A DNA stretch of 64,000 nucleotides from Trinickia sp. Y13 (GCF_029522115.1 NZ_JAKWFK010000005.1:124001-188000); one strand, 5' to 3'; positions 19,046 through 28,555 are shown, numbered from the stretch's first letter. Program-made: numbers and translations. Notes: a model not told the origin generated them from the letters alone.

Positions 19046-19771
19046 TCACTTCAACGTCGTCTCCCGCGCACGCAGATCGAATACGAGCACCTCCGCCGAA
19101 TCGCCATCGGCGAGCGTCAGCGCCGCCTCCTCACGCAGCTTCGCGCCGTCGCCCGCAGTCAACCTGATGCCGTTGAGCGTCACCTCGCCTTGCGCCACGT
19201 GCACGTATGCATAACGGTCGCTCGGCAGCGCTAGCGACACCGTCTCGTCGCCGTCGAGCTGCGCCGCATATACGCGCGCATCCTGCCGCAGCGCAAGCGA
19301 GGAGCCCGAACCGTCTGGCGAAAGCATGAGACGTAGCTGCCCGCGCTTCTCTTGCGGGTTCACGTGCATTTGCTGATAGCGAGGCTGCGCCCCCAGCGCC
19401 GATTCGGAAGGCAGGATCCAAATCTGCAGAAAATGCACGGGGTGATCGGCCGACGGATTGAATTCGCTGTGCGCGACGCCCGTGCCGGCGCTCATCAACT
19501 GCACGTCGCCCGGCACGATCGTCGAACCGTTGCCCATCGAATCCCGGTGTTCGAGCGCGCCCTCGAGCACATACGAGAAGATCTCCATGTCGCGATGCGG
19601 GTGGCGGCCGAAGCCTTGGCCCGCGGCGACCCGATCGTCGTTGATGACGAGCAGATCGGAAAAGCCCGTTTGCTCCGGGTCGAAGTAGTTGGCGAATGAA
19701 AACGTGTGCCGCGAACTGAGCCATCCATGTTCTGCAACGCCGCGGTCGGCCGCTTTCCTGATCTCGATCAT
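19046..19771 (-). CDS. pirin family protein (quercetinase-like bicupin)
   Basis: 241 residues beginning MIEIRKAADRG. The N-terminal cupin carries the iron-binding pattern GFGRHPHRDMEIFSYVLEG with histidines and a glutamate, and MSAGTGVAHSEFNPS follows, the conserved pirin signature. The second cupin is degenerate, as usual in YhhW-type proteins, some of which have quercetin 2,3-dioxygenase activity. It is cytosolic and monocistronic; the upstream 215 bases before the LysR stop hold no other gene that I can see. Confidence 0.9.
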   Translation of the reverse strand: MIEIRKAADRGVAEHGWLSSRHTFSFANYFDPEQTGFSDLLVINDDRVAAGQGFGRHPHRDMEIFSYVLEGALEHRDSMGNGSTIVPGDVQLMSAGTGVAHSEFNPSADHPVHFLQIWILPSESALGAQPRYQQMHVNPQEKRGQLRLMLSPDGSGSSLALRQDARVYAAQLDGDETVSLALPSDRYAYVHVAQGEVTLNGIRLTAGDGAKLREEAALTLADGDSAEVLVFDLRARETTLK

Positions 19772-19987
19772 TATCGTTTCTCCGAAACGTTAGGACGCCG
19801 AACGAATAAAAGCTTGCCGGTGTCGATGACTAAGAAGTCTAGGCCAATGCACGGTCCGCAAGAAGACTCACCGTACACACTCACCGTCTCATGGGTGGGA
19901 CAATCGCATTCGCACTGCCGATGGATCGAACGCGCTGATGGGCTGGGTTGGCGGAGCATCGCCGATCGCTCCCGGCCCAGTCGCTCC

Positions 19988-20920
19988 TTATGCACGCCTC
20001 TGCTTTCGGGATGCCGTGGGCGCGCCGATGGCGCGCGGCGCCCGCTCGGCCAGATAGCGCCAAAGCCGCTCGGCGACCGGCCCGTGAGGCCGGTCGGCGC
20101 GGCGTGCGATGACGATTTGCTCGCTCGCCCCCGGCAGATGACGGTTGGCCAAAGAGCGCAGCCGCTCGCGCAGCAGATCGTCTTCGATCAGATAGCGCGG
20201 CAGATGCCCCCAGCCAAGCCCCTGCAGAATGATGTCGCGCTTCATCGATTGATCCGCGACGGTGCATTGCGCGGCGCCTTCGATCACGAAATAGTTGCGC
20301 GCCGGCGTATGGCGCGCGGTATCGCGCATGACGCATTGCGTCAGGTCGCGCAAATGCTCGGGCCTGACGGCGCGCGGCAGTCCCGGCGGTAACGACGCCG
20401 GGGCGATCACGGGGACGAGCGCGACCTTGCAGATATCGACCCATTCGATACGCGGGTCGGCCTTGTCGACGGCGTGGACGATCAAGTCGGCATCGCCGTC
20501 GAGCAGGCGTTCCTGCGGGCCGGCGACGGCTTCCAAGTGCAGATGCAGGCGCGTGCCCGGGCACCCGCTGAAGAAGCGGGCGAGCAGCTCGAGCGCCGGC
20601 TGCCTCGGGCACAAGTCGCCGATCACGACGTGCAACGCGCTTTCTTCTCCCATCGCCAACTGGGTGGCGTAGGTGCGCAGCCCCTCGCATTCGCTCAGCA
20701 ACGTTTGCGCTTTGCGATGCAGCGCGCGGCCCTCGGCGGTCAAGCGCACGCGGTAGCCGCTGCGATCGAGCAAGGCGAGGCCCAACTGTCGCTCGAGTCT
20801 TGCCACGGCCGCGAAGACGGCCGGATGCGACCGGTGCAACGCGGCGGCCGCCGCTTGAAATCCGCCTGCGCGGACGACGGCGTCGAAGCACTGCAGGTCG
20901 TGCAGTGTGAATTCGTTCAT
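19988..20920 (-). CDS. LysR family transcriptional regulator
   Basis: 310 residues. The N-terminal helix-turn-helix is AAAAALHRSHPAVFAAVARLER, followed by a LysR effector domain (ESALHVVIGDLCPRQPALELL). It is divergent from the alpha/beta-hydrolase gene at 21107, which it probably regulates (inference). The intervening region 20921-21106 contains the A+T-rich stretch AGAATATCAAAACTTTGTAAT, which is a plausible promoter/operator area. Confidence 0.88.
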   Translation of the reverse strand: MNEFTLHDLQCFDAVVRAGGFQAAAAALHRSHPAVFAAVARLERQLGLALLDRSGYRVRLTAEGRALHRKAQTLLSECEGLRTYATQLAMGEESALHVVIGDLCPRQPALELLARFFSGCPGTRLHLHLEAVAGPQERLLDGDADLIVHAVDKADPRIEWVDICKVALVPVIAPASLPPGLPRAVRPEHLRDLTQCVMRDTARHTPARNYFVIEGAAQCTVADQSMKRDIILQGLGWGHLPRYLIEDDLLRERLRSLANRHLPGASEQIVIARRADRPHGPVAERLWRYLAERAPRAIGAPTASRKQRRA

Positions 20921-21106
20921 GGCGACATGGCTCCGGTCGAAACGCGCGCTTCAGGATGGCGCGCAGCGCAGCTTGCGTGGGCCGGGAAGTAGGCCGCCAA
21001 GCGGCATTACAAAGAATATCAAAACTTTGTAATGTCTTTTCGGAGGGTGCACGCCTACGATGCCGGTACCGAATCGAGTGATTCGACTCACGAGGAGAGA
21101 CGCTTT

Positions 21107-21922
21107 ATGGAAGATCTATCGTTCTTCACTACCGGCGACGGTGTCCGCATCGCTTATCGCTTTGACGGACGCGAAGACGCGCCGGTACTGATGCTGTCCA
21201 ATTCGATCGCAACTTCGTTGCATATGTGGGACGGCGTGATGCCTGAATTTGCCGAGCGGTTTCGCGTGTTGCGTTACGACACGCGCGGCAATGGCGCTTC
21301 GCAAGCGCCTGCCGGGGCCTATTCGCTGGATCGTTTCGGGCGCGACGTCATCGAGCTGCTGGACGCGCTTGGTCTCGAACGCGTGCACTTCTTGGGGTTG
21401 TCGCTTGGCGGATTCATCGGCCAATGGCTGGGCGTGCATGCACCGGAGCGCATCGATCGGCTCGTGCTCAGCAATACGTCCGCGCATCTTGGCCCGGCCG
21501 AGTATTTCGATCGCCGAATCGCGGAGCTCGCGCGCGACATCGAGATGACCGAGACGGCCGAAGGGTTCATTCGGAACTGGTTTCCGGCGCGCATGGCGGA
21601 TGCCCGCCTACCCGTGGTCGAGGCGTTTCGGAAGATGGTGTTGGAAACGTCGGCGCAAGGGCTGGCCGGAAGCTTCGCCGCGGTGCGCGATGCCGACTTG
21701 CGACCGGTCATCGAGCTCGTGAATCGGCCTACGCTCGTCATTGCCGGAGAGCACGATACGGTCACAGCCGCCAGTCACGGCGAAGCGATTGCCGCGGCGA
21801 TACCCGGCGCACGATATCTCGCGCTGCCAAGCGTTCATCTGCCCAACGTCGAAGTGGAGCGCGCGTTCGTCGACGCGGTTCTAGGGTTTCTTGCCGAAGA
21901 CGTGTCGAGCGCGCGCGACTAG
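21107..21922 (+). CDS. pcaD: alpha/beta hydrolase, probable 3-oxoadipate enol-lactonase
   Basis: 271 residues with the catalytic triad visible as S99 in LGLSLGGFIG, D217 in AGEHDTVT and H244 in PSVHLPNVE. The overall pattern (YDTRGNGASQAPAGAYSLDRFGRDVIELLDALG, given here only as a landmark near residues 57-89) fits 3-oxoadipate enol-lactonase, the last ring-derived step of the beta-ketoadipate pathway. No other pca genes are adjacent, so the physiological substrate may differ. A GAGGAGAG ribosome site fixes the start at 21107. Its stop overlaps that of the convergent DedA-rhodanese gene. Confidence 0.78.
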   Translation: MEDLSFFTTGDGVRIAYRFDGREDAPVLMLSNSIATSLHMWDGVMPEFAERFRVLRYDTRGNGASQAPAGAYSLDRFGRDVIELLDALGLERVHFLGLSLGGFIGQWLGVHAPERIDRLVLSNTSAHLGPAEYFDRRIAELARDIEMTETAEGFIRNWFPARMADARLPVVEAFRKMVLETSAQGLAGSFAAVRDADLRPVIELVNRPTLVIAGEHDTVTAASHGEAIAAAIPGARYLALPSVHLPNVEVERAFVDAVLGFLAEDVSSARD

Positions 21923-22914
21923 GCTGCTCGAGGGGGCGAATGGCCTTCGGCCCGACCCTCGTCCTCCGCGCGAAGCGGCAGCGAGGCGACGGCCCGCCCG
22001 GCGTCACGCCAGGCATCGATGCCGCCTTTGAGCGGCAAGACATCGTGAAAGCCCGCCTCGATCAATTTTTTCGCCATCCACGCCGCGGAAACTTCGTTCG
22101 GACACGAGCAATAGATGACGACCTTCTGATCGGGGCGATAAGCGGCAATGATCTCGTCCAGCCGCCGTTCGTCCGCCAATTGCGCGCCCGGGATCACATA
22201 CGGTTCGAGCTGCCGTTTTTCATCGGAGCGAATGTCGAGCACGACCGGGGCTGGTTCGCCCGACATCAATGCATGCAACTCGTCCTCGGCGATGCGCGCG
22301 TCGACGAGTTTGGCGTTGAGCGCGCGCCGCCGCAGCCAGCGATAGCCCGCGTAAGCGGCCAGCAGCGCCGCGACGACGAATAAGCTGCGGGGGCCCAAGC
22401 GGTTGAAGGCGCCGAGCAGCCAATCGACCTGGCGCGAGACCATCACACCCACGGCCAAGCCGAGCGTCGCCCAGATCGCCGCGCCGATGCCGTCGTGGGC
22501 GACGAACGCGCGAAAAGGGACGCCCACTGCCCCGGCCATCGGCACGGACAACAGCGACAAACCCGGCACGAGCTTGGAGACGGTCAGCACGCGCACCCCC
22601 CAGCGGCCGAAAAAGCGTTCGGTTTTCTTCACGCAGGTATCGCGCGAGAGCGAGAGGCGGCACAGTGTTTTGAGGGTGGCGCCCCCGTAGTAGCGGCCCG
22701 CAAAGAACCAAACGCTGTCGCCCGCGACCGACGCGAACACGGCGAGCACGAGCACCGGCAGCAATTGCGCGCCGATCGACGCCGGGTGCAACGCGGCCAT
22801 GGCGCCGAATGCAATGAGCGTGGGCATGGCGGGCACAGGCAACCCCAGCGATGCCGCCAGCGCATTGACAAAGACTAGGCCAGGGCCGTAGCGCGCGACT
22901 AGATCGTGGAGCAT
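21919..22914 (-). CDS. DedA-family membrane protein fused to a rhodanese domain
   Basis: 331 residues. Residues 1-195 form a DedA/SNARE-associated membrane domain with several helices and the family motif region GRWGVRVLTVSKLVPGLSLLSVPMAGA. Residues ~205-315 form a cytosolic rhodanese module with DIRSDEKRQ and the active-site loop beginning at C269 (YCSCPNEVSA). DedA proteins are undecaprenyl-phosphate or phospholipid flippases; rhodaneses transfer sulfane sulphur or sense redox state. The fusion suggests redox or sulphur input to a membrane transporter (inference). The two convergent genes share a CTAG stop overlap. Confidence 0.88.
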   Translation of the reverse strand: MLHDLVARYGPGLVFVNALAASLGLPVPAMPTLIAFGAMAALHPASIGAQLLPVLVLAVFASVAGDSVWFFAGRYYGGATLKTLCRLSLSRDTCVKKTERFFGRWGVRVLTVSKLVPGLSLLSVPMAGAVGVPFRAFVAHDGIGAAIWATLGLAVGVMVSRQVDWLLGAFNRLGPRSLFVVAALLAAYAGYRWLRRRALNAKLVDARIAEDELHALMSGEPAPVVLDIRSDEKRQLEPYVIPGAQLADERRLDEIIAAYRPDQKVVIYCSCPNEVSAAWMAKKLIEAGFHDVLPLKGGIDAWRDAGRAVASLPLRAEDEGRAEGHSPPRAA

Positions 22915-23076
22915 TCGGGTTTTCCTCGCGGTGAGCGGCCGCTGGCAGGCGGCACTCGCGAATTATGCCGCGATCGATGCGTTGTTGCGCGCGAAGCACG
23001 AACGGACGGCGGCGCAGTCTGCCGCGCGGGACGAGGTCACCCGGGCGGGCGGAGACATACGAAGAACGCACAAAAC

Positions 23077-23121
23077 GCGAAACCGGCTTGTCGTCGTGAT
23101 GACGAAGCAAGCCGGTTTCGC
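23077..23121 (-). terminator. strong hairpin terminator downstream of the DUF4148 gene
   Basis: A perfect 14-bp stem (GCGAAACCGGCTTG at 23077-23090, complement at 23108-23121) with a 17-base loop. On the minus strand the stem is followed by GTTTTG, and it lies 80 bases past the stop of the DUF4148 gene and before the DedA gene, so it should separate these transcripts. Confidence 0.75.
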
Positions 23122-23200
23122 TTCTATACGGTGAAGCTGCCTCATCTCGACCTGTACGGCCAGCGGGGCACCGCTGCGCGCCACTTCACGGCGGCTCAAC

Positions 23201-23509
23201 TTAGTTGCCGAAATACAGCGACTTGGCATTGCCCGCTTGAACCGGCGCGCCCGCAGCCGACGAACCGGCGTGAACGCCGCCGACCGCTTGATCGTTGCCG
23301 TTTTGGGCATTGACTCGCGCTTGGATCGTTTGCGCATCCGTCGGGTAGTACGGGTCGTTGCTGAAGCTGCGCGCGCCGCCGGCTTGCTCGAATTGCACGA
23401 GCTCGGCCTTGACTTGCGCACGGCTCACCGGTGCGCTCGATTGGGCGAAGACGGCAACGGGAGCGGTCAGAGCGGCGGCGATGACGACGGATTGAATGAG
23501 CGATTTCAT
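23201..23509 (-). CDS. DUF4148 exported protein
   Basis: 102 residues with a clear signal peptide (MKSLIQSVVIAAALTAPVAVFAQ) and the family motif SRAQVKAELVQFEQAG followed by NDPYYPTDAQTIQARV. DUF4148 proteins are abundant, small periplasmic proteins of Burkholderiaceae with no known function. A GGAGG site lies at ideal distance from the ATG at 23509. It is divergent from the creatininase-like gene. Confidence 0.93.
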   Translation of the reverse strand: MKSLIQSVVIAAALTAPVAVFAQSSAPVSRAQVKAELVQFEQAGGARSFSNDPYYPTDAQTIQARVNAQNGNDQAVGGVHAGSSAAGAPVQAGNAKSLYFGN

Positions 23510-23695
23510 GGTAACTACCTCCAAAGTTTGTTTGTCCTGGCTGTTGCATCGGGTTCGTTGTGTGGAACCGATGACTGCAGTCTAGCGATCGAAGGCGCTA
23601 GGGTTAACGCCTAATTGGAGAAATCATCGTTACAAATTTGGTCATAATCGACGCGCTGTCCAGCGCATCATTGCAGCTTCATTGCGGAGTTCGGC

Positions 23696-24511
23696 ATGCG
23701 TTTATCGTTACGAAAAGCTTTCATTGGCATCGGCCTGTCCGTATTGCAAGTTCATTCGTTCGCGCAAGCACCCGATACGGTTCAGCTCGAAGCGCTGACA
23801 TGGACGGAGTTTCGCGATCAGATCGCCGCGGGGAAAACGACGATCATCATCCCCATCGGCGGCACCGAGCAAAGCGGACCCTACGTGGCGCTCGGCAAGC
23901 ACAACGCGCGCGCTCAATTTCTTGCGACACGCATCGCTCGGGCGCTCGGCAATGCACTCGTCGCGCCGGTCATCGCTTACGTTCCCGAGGGCGGCTATTT
24001 GCCGCCTACCTCGCACATGCGCTTTCCAGGCACGATCACGGTATCTGACGATGTCTTCGAGAAAACGTTGGAGTCGGCGGCCAACAGCTTCAAAGTGCAT
24101 GGCGTCAAGAATGTGGTATTTCTGGGCGACCATGGCGGCTATCAGGACGACATCAAGCGCGCGGTGGCGCGTTTGAACAAAGCATGGGCCGGCTCCAAAG
24201 CGCGCGCTTTCGCACCGCCGGAGTATTACGCCGAGAGCTCGGACGGCTATGCGCGCACGCTGCGAGAGAAGGGATATCGCGACGACGAGATCGGCACGCA
24301 TGCGGGACTGGCCGATACATCGTTGCTGCTCGCCGTCGCCCCGAACATGGTGCGGCTCGATGCGCTGCGCCACGCGCCGAAGCTTGGCGCGGCCGATGGC
24401 GTCTACGGTGGAGATCCGCGGCGCGCGAGCGCCGAATTGGGACGAATAGGTATCGATGCAATCGTTGTCCGCACGACCGAGGCTATCCGCAAGGAAACGG
24501 CGGACCGTTGA
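23696..24511 (+). CDS. exported creatininase-family amidohydrolase
   Basis: 271 residues with a probable signal peptide (MRLSLRKAFIGIGLSVLQVHSFAQ). The creatininase fold signatures follow: IIPIGGTEQSGPYVALGKHN (metal-binding glutamate and histidine), FLGDHGGYQ, and THAGLADTSLLLAVAP. Classical family members hydrolyse cyclic amides such as creatinine; this exported subgroup has no established substrate. Followed after 51 bases by the beta-propeller gene in the same direction, so the two are probably co-transcribed. Confidence 0.87.
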   Translation: MRLSLRKAFIGIGLSVLQVHSFAQAPDTVQLEALTWTEFRDQIAAGKTTIIIPIGGTEQSGPYVALGKHNARAQFLATRIARALGNALVAPVIAYVPEGGYLPPTSHMRFPGTITVSDDVFEKTLESAANSFKVHGVKNVVFLGDHGGYQDDIKRAVARLNKAWAGSKARAFAPPEYYAESSDGYARTLREKGYRDDEIGTHAGLADTSLLLAVAPNMVRLDALRHAPKLGAADGVYGGDPRRASAELGRIGIDAIVVRTTEAIRKETADR

Positions 24512-24562
24512 AACGTGGGCTTCGCCGCATGCCTGCGGCCACGGCCCTGAATAGGAGGCGAG

Positions 24563-25747
24563 ATGCGCTTGAAAGGCTTTCGGTACACGCACTTGGCATC
24601 GGCTATCGGCGCGGCGCTCGTCGGCGCGTCGATCGCCTTCGGGGCAAGCGCGGCAGCGGCATCGACATCGACGATACGAACAGTGCCCGGCATGCCGAGC
24701 GTGGTCGACGCGTCGAATCTATATGGCGAGGCGCGCGCGAATCACCTGAGCCCCGCCGTGGCCGGCGCGCTGTCGCGCGTCTATGTGCCGAACTTGCGCT
24801 CCAACGATGTGTACGTCATCGATCCGTCGACGTTCAAAGTCGTCGACACGTTTGCCGTGGGCCGCAGTCCCCAGCACATCGTGCCGTCGTGGGACCTGCA
24901 CACGCTATGGGTGACGAATAACGCCGAAGGCCGCGCCGACGGCAGCCTCACGCCGATCGATCCGGTTACCGGCAAGCCCGGGCCGGATGTGACGGTCGAC
25001 GATCCCTACAACATGTATTTCACGCCGGACGGCAAGGAAGCGATCGTCGTGGCGGAGGCTCACGCGCGGCTCGATTTTCGCGATCCGCACACCATGCGGC
25101 TGCTATCGAGCCTGGACGTGCCCGAATGCAAGGGCATCAATCACGCCGACTTTTCGATCGACGGCAAATACGCGATCTTCACTTGCGAGTTCGGCGGCAA
25201 GCTCGCGAAGATCGACATGGTGCAGCGTAAGGTCGTCGGTTATCTGGAACTGCACAAGAAGGGCATGCCACAAGACATTCGCGTTTCGCCCGACGGCAAA
25301 GTGTTCTACGTGGCCGACATGATGGCCGACGGCGTGTATCTCGTCGATGGCGACAGCTTCCAGCGCATCGGCTTCGTCCATACCGGGGTAGGCACCCATG
25401 GGCTGTATCCGAGCCGCGATGGCACGAAGCTGTACATCGCCAATCGCGGGTCGAACCACGTGCATGGTTCGCGGCACGGCAAGGGCAGCGTCTCGGTGCT
25501 CGACTTCGCCACGCGCCAGGTGGTGGCGAACTGGCCGATTCCAGGCGGCGGCAGTCCCGATATGGGCAACGTCAGCGCCGACGGTAAGACGCTATGGCTC
25601 TCAGGGCGTTTCGACGATGTCGTCTATGCGTTCGATACCGCGACGGGGGCAGTCAAGTCGATTCCCGTCGGCATGGAGCCGCACGGCCTGACGGTATGGC
25701 CGCAGCCCGGGCGGTATTCGCTCGGGCATACGGGCAACATGCGTTGA
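24563..25747 (+). CDS. exported YVTN-type beta-propeller protein
   Basis: 394 residues. A signal peptide occupies about residues 1-33 (ending ASAAAAS). The mature part has repeated propeller blades with the motif pattern VxVIDPSTFKVVDTFAVG, SPDGKVFYVADMMADG and SRDGTKLYIANRGSN, as in YVTN/cytochrome d1-like seven-bladed proteins. No haem-binding motif is visible. These proteins are periplasmic and often bind or scaffold a partner enzyme; the upstream creatininase-like protein is the natural candidate (inference). AGGAGGCG precedes the ATG. Confidence 0.87.
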   Translation: MRLKGFRYTHLASAIGAALVGASIAFGASAAAASTSTIRTVPGMPSVVDASNLYGEARANHLSPAVAGALSRVYVPNLRSNDVYVIDPSTFKVVDTFAVGRSPQHIVPSWDLHTLWVTNNAEGRADGSLTPIDPVTGKPGPDVTVDDPYNMYFTPDGKEAIVVAEAHARLDFRDPHTMRLLSSLDVPECKGINHADFSIDGKYAIFTCEFGGKLAKIDMVQRKVVGYLELHKKGMPQDIRVSPDGKVFYVADMMADGVYLVDGDSFQRIGFVHTGVGTHGLYPSRDGTKLYIANRGSNHVHGSRHGKGSVSVLDFATRQVVANWPIPGGGSPDMGNVSADGKTLWLSGRFDDVVYAFDTATGAVKSIPVGMEPHGLTVWPQPGRYSLGHTGNMR

Positions 25748-25763
25748 GAGGGTTGGCCGCGCG

Positions 25764-26171
25764 CTATGCGTTGCGCTTGGCCGGGCGTAGCGCGTAGGCG
25801 CCATCGCCCAGCAAGAACAACACGATAAGGGCGACGGCCCAAAACATCGGGTATTCCCAGCCGCCGCCTTTGTTCGTGAAGAGCCAACCGTTCGCCCCGT
25901 GAACGAGCGCGATCGTGCCGAGCATTTCCACGGCGAGCGGCACGGCTACCCACGGCGCATAAATGCCGAGAATCAGCGCGAAACCGCCGAATAGTTCGAG
26001 AGCGATCGTCAAATAGGCCGCGACGGCTGGCAAACCGAGCGAAGCGAAATAGCCGACGAAACCCGGCACGCTGAAGACGAACAGCTTCAGGCCCACGTGC
26101 GCGAGAAACAGCACACCCAGGCTGACGCGCAGCAAGAGCGCGGCGAGCGGCGCGGTTTTATCGTTGATCAT
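25764..26171 (-). CDS. DoxX family membrane protein
   Basis: 135 residues with four transmembrane helices. The motifs LRVSLGVLFLAHVGLKL and ALELFGGFALILGIYAPW are typical of DoxX/DoxD-like proteins, which can associate with membrane redox enzymes. The final residues are basic. The gene is divergent from a LysR regulator starting 165 bases away and converges on the propeller gene. Confidence 0.9.
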   Translation of the reverse strand: MINDKTAPLAALLLRVSLGVLFLAHVGLKLFVFSVPGFVGYFASLGLPAVAAYLTIALELFGGFALILGIYAPWVAVPLAVEMLGTIALVHGANGWLFTNKGGGWEYPMFWAVALIVLFLLGDGAYALRPAKRNA

Positions 26172-26335
26172 GATGGTCTACCGTAACGGATGAGAAAGAT
26201 TGCGGGGCGCGCATACCAACGGCGTCCCTCGATTTCCGGGCGCGAAGGTCCGTGAATGGCGCAACGATACGTTTGCTGCCGGCGCCGATCAACTCGACTA
26301 TGATTCATCCACCATTTACTCCTGGTTGACGATGG

Positions 26336-27229
26336 ATGGATACGCTAACGAGCATGCGGGTGTTTCGCCTTGCCGTCGAACTGAAAAGCTTCGCGGCGGC
26401 GGCGCGCAGGCTCGATATGTCGCCTGCGATGGCGAGCAAGCACGTCATGCATCTGGAACGCCGCTTGGGCTCACTGCTGCTCAATCGAACGAGCCGGCAT
26501 TTGAGTCTCACCGAATCGGGCGCTACCTATTTCGAGCACGTGCGTCAATGGCTCGACGAACTGGACGACGTCGAAGCGGCGGTCGCGCAATCGACGGCCT
26601 CGCCGCACGGCACGCTCAAGCTCAGTGTGCCGGTTTGGATGGCGAACCCCGACTTCGTCGGCGTGTTGAACGATTATCGAAAGCGCTATCCCGACGTCAT
26701 GTTCGATGTGGATCTGTCGGGGCGTTTCGTCAATCTCGTCGAAGAAGCCTTCGATCTGGCGCTGCGTGTGACCAATCCGCTTTCATTGGGGCCGGCGCTC
26801 ATCGCGCGGCCGATTGCACCGGTAACGTTCCATCTCGTCGCTTCGCCCGCCTACTTGCGCGTGGCGGGCGAGCCCCCCGATGCACGAGCGTTGGCTAGTC
26901 ATACCGTCCTTGGCTATTCGATGCTGCCGGCCAATAATACGCTGGAGGTCGAAGGACCCCGGGGCCTCGAAGCACTGAAGTTCGATCCTGTCTTGCAGAC
27001 GAACAACGAATCGTTGCTACGGCTGGCCGCGCTAGAAGGCATGGGGCTCGCGTTCTTGCCGAAGGTGCTGGTTGCGCGCGATTTGGAAGCGGGCGCATTG
27101 GTAGCGGTGCTGACCGACTATCGCTTTTTCGGCACCAAGCTCTATGGCGTTTATCGCCATCGCAAGTACCTCTCCCCGAAGGTGAGGACCTTCTTGGATT
27201 TTCTGTGCGACGATGCGCGCTTGCGCTGA
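26336..27229 (+). CDS. LysR family transcriptional regulator
   Basis: 297 residues of the CrgA-like LysR subgroup. The start MDTLTSMRVFRLAVELKSF leads into the helix-turn-helix (AAAARRLDMSPAMASKHVMH) and then an effector domain that ends YRHRKYLSPKVRTFLDFLC. It is divergent from the DoxX gene, which is its probable target (inference). Confidence 0.9.
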   Translation: MDTLTSMRVFRLAVELKSFAAAARRLDMSPAMASKHVMHLERRLGSLLLNRTSRHLSLTESGATYFEHVRQWLDELDDVEAAVAQSTASPHGTLKLSVPVWMANPDFVGVLNDYRKRYPDVMFDVDLSGRFVNLVEEAFDLALRVTNPLSLGPALIARPIAPVTFHLVASPAYLRVAGEPPDARALASHTVLGYSMLPANNTLEVEGPRGLEALKFDPVLQTNNESLLRLAALEGMGLAFLPKVLVARDLEAGALVAVLTDYRFFGTKLYGVYRHRKYLSPKVRTFLDFLCDDARLR

Positions 27230-27290
27230 TGTGTGATGCTCGAAAGCGCGGCCGTATATCGGTTTGGCGGCGACATTCAACGGAGGCGCA

Positions 27291-28433
27291 ATGTTCGAAT
27301 CGTGCGGTTCGTGTGATCGGCGTGCGCGCTGGCGCGGAGCAAAAACCACCCAGCTATTCTGCGGTGCAGTGCTGCTATGGGCGACGAGCGACGCCTGCGC
27401 GCAAGGGACGGTGCAACTCTACGGCATCGTGGACGACGCGCTCGCGTATGTCTCCAACGAGGGCGGCAAGCATACATGGACGCAGACGAGCGGTGTCGGG
27501 CAATCCAACCGCTGGGGGATGCGCGGCGTGGAGGCGCTCGGCGGCGGCTGGCGTGCACTGTTTCGCCTCGAAAACGGTTTCACGATCAACGACGGACGTT
27601 TTTCGCAAGGCGGCCTCGAATTCGGAAGGCAAGCGTTCGTCGGTCTATCGAGCGACCGGTTCGGGACATTGACCTTTGGCCGGCAGTACGACTTCATGGC
27701 GACGAACCTGACGCAATTTGCGGCGGCCTCGCTCACGCCGTCGGTCTTTGCATTTCACCTGGGCGATCTTGACCGTCTTGGCGCGGAACGCGTCGATAAT
27801 GCGGTTCGCTACGTCACGCCCGAGATCGCCGGATTTCAGTTCGGCGCACTCTATTCGTTTGGCGGTCAACCGGGCAATTTCGTCGCGAACAGTGCGGTGG
27901 CTTTTGGCGCGACCTACGCGCGCGGGTCGTTTCGCGCCGGTGCGGCGTATGTGGGTATTCACAATGTCGCGACGCCTTTCGGTATCGGCACGAGCGTGCT
28001 CGGCGCTTCGCTCGTCGGCACGGGACCGCAAGGACTGCTCTCGCCGTTCAAGGTGTTCGACAAGTTGACGGTTTCCGGTTTCGGTGCGGGCTATCAATGG
28101 GGGCCTGCGTTTTTGCACGCGCTCTATACCATCGTCGATTTTCGGCAGGATGGCGCGAGTGCGTCGCTACGCACGGCAGAAGGAGGCGTGAAGTATTCGC
28201 TGAGCTTCGCTCTGTCGGTGGCGGGTAGCTTCGCGTATTCGAACCTCGGCGATGCCCATTGGAATCAAATCGCGGCTGGTATCGATTACGCGCTGTCCAA
28301 ACGCACCGATATATATGGCAGCGCGGTGATGTTGCGTGCGAGTAGCGGCGTGCGCGCGCAATTATTTTCCCTGCCGGCGGCAAGCTCGAATTCTCAAACT
28401 GTCGTGTCAGTCGGTCTGCGGCACCTGTTCTAG
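27291..28433 (+). CDS. Gram-negative outer-membrane porin (Burkholderiales type)
   Basis: 380 residues. After a signal segment ending DACAQG the mature protein begins TVQLYGIVDDALAYVSN, the standard start of betaproteobacterial trimeric porins, and includes NRWGMRGVEALGGGWRALFRLENGF and RQAFVGLSSDRFGTLTFGRQY near residues 50-120. It ends with the outer-membrane insertion signature VGLRHLF. The signal region is unusual in being cysteine-rich and long (FESCGSC). ACGGAGGC lies before the ATG at 27291. It forms a general diffusion channel in the outer membrane. Confidence 0.9.
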   Translation: MFESCGSCDRRARWRGAKTTQLFCGAVLLWATSDACAQGTVQLYGIVDDALAYVSNEGGKHTWTQTSGVGQSNRWGMRGVEALGGGWRALFRLENGFTINDGRFSQGGLEFGRQAFVGLSSDRFGTLTFGRQYDFMATNLTQFAAASLTPSVFAFHLGDLDRLGAERVDNAVRYVTPEIAGFQFGALYSFGGQPGNFVANSAVAFGATYARGSFRAGAAYVGIHNVATPFGIGTSVLGASLVGTGPQGLLSPFKVFDKLTVSGFGAGYQWGPAFLHALYTIVDFRQDGASASLRTAEGGVKYSLSFALSVAGSFAYSNLGDAHWNQIAAGIDYALSKRTDIYGSAVMLRASSGVRAQLFSLPAASSNSQTVVSVGLRHLF

Positions 28434-28541
28434 GGGTAATTTGCTACGCCGCCTTTTAACAAAACGTTTATTTCGAATTTCCCCATTTTTTAACCGTCGA
28501 CCTAAGAAATTTCACGGCGTGTGTTTATGGGTTGGGTTTCT

Positions 28542-28555
28542 TTGACTTGCATCAA
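28542..28555 (+). promoter_or_regulatory. FNR/Anr-type box, class II position
   Basis: TTGACTTGCATCAA differs in one base from the TTGAT-N4-ATCAA consensus for FNR/Anr-family activators. A TACATA hexamer at 28578-28583 would place a transcription start near 28590, about 41 bases from the box centre, the spacing expected for class II activation. The downstream gene is the CHASE-GGDEF-EAL protein, which is followed by the GRDP-like gene. Confidence 0.6.
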
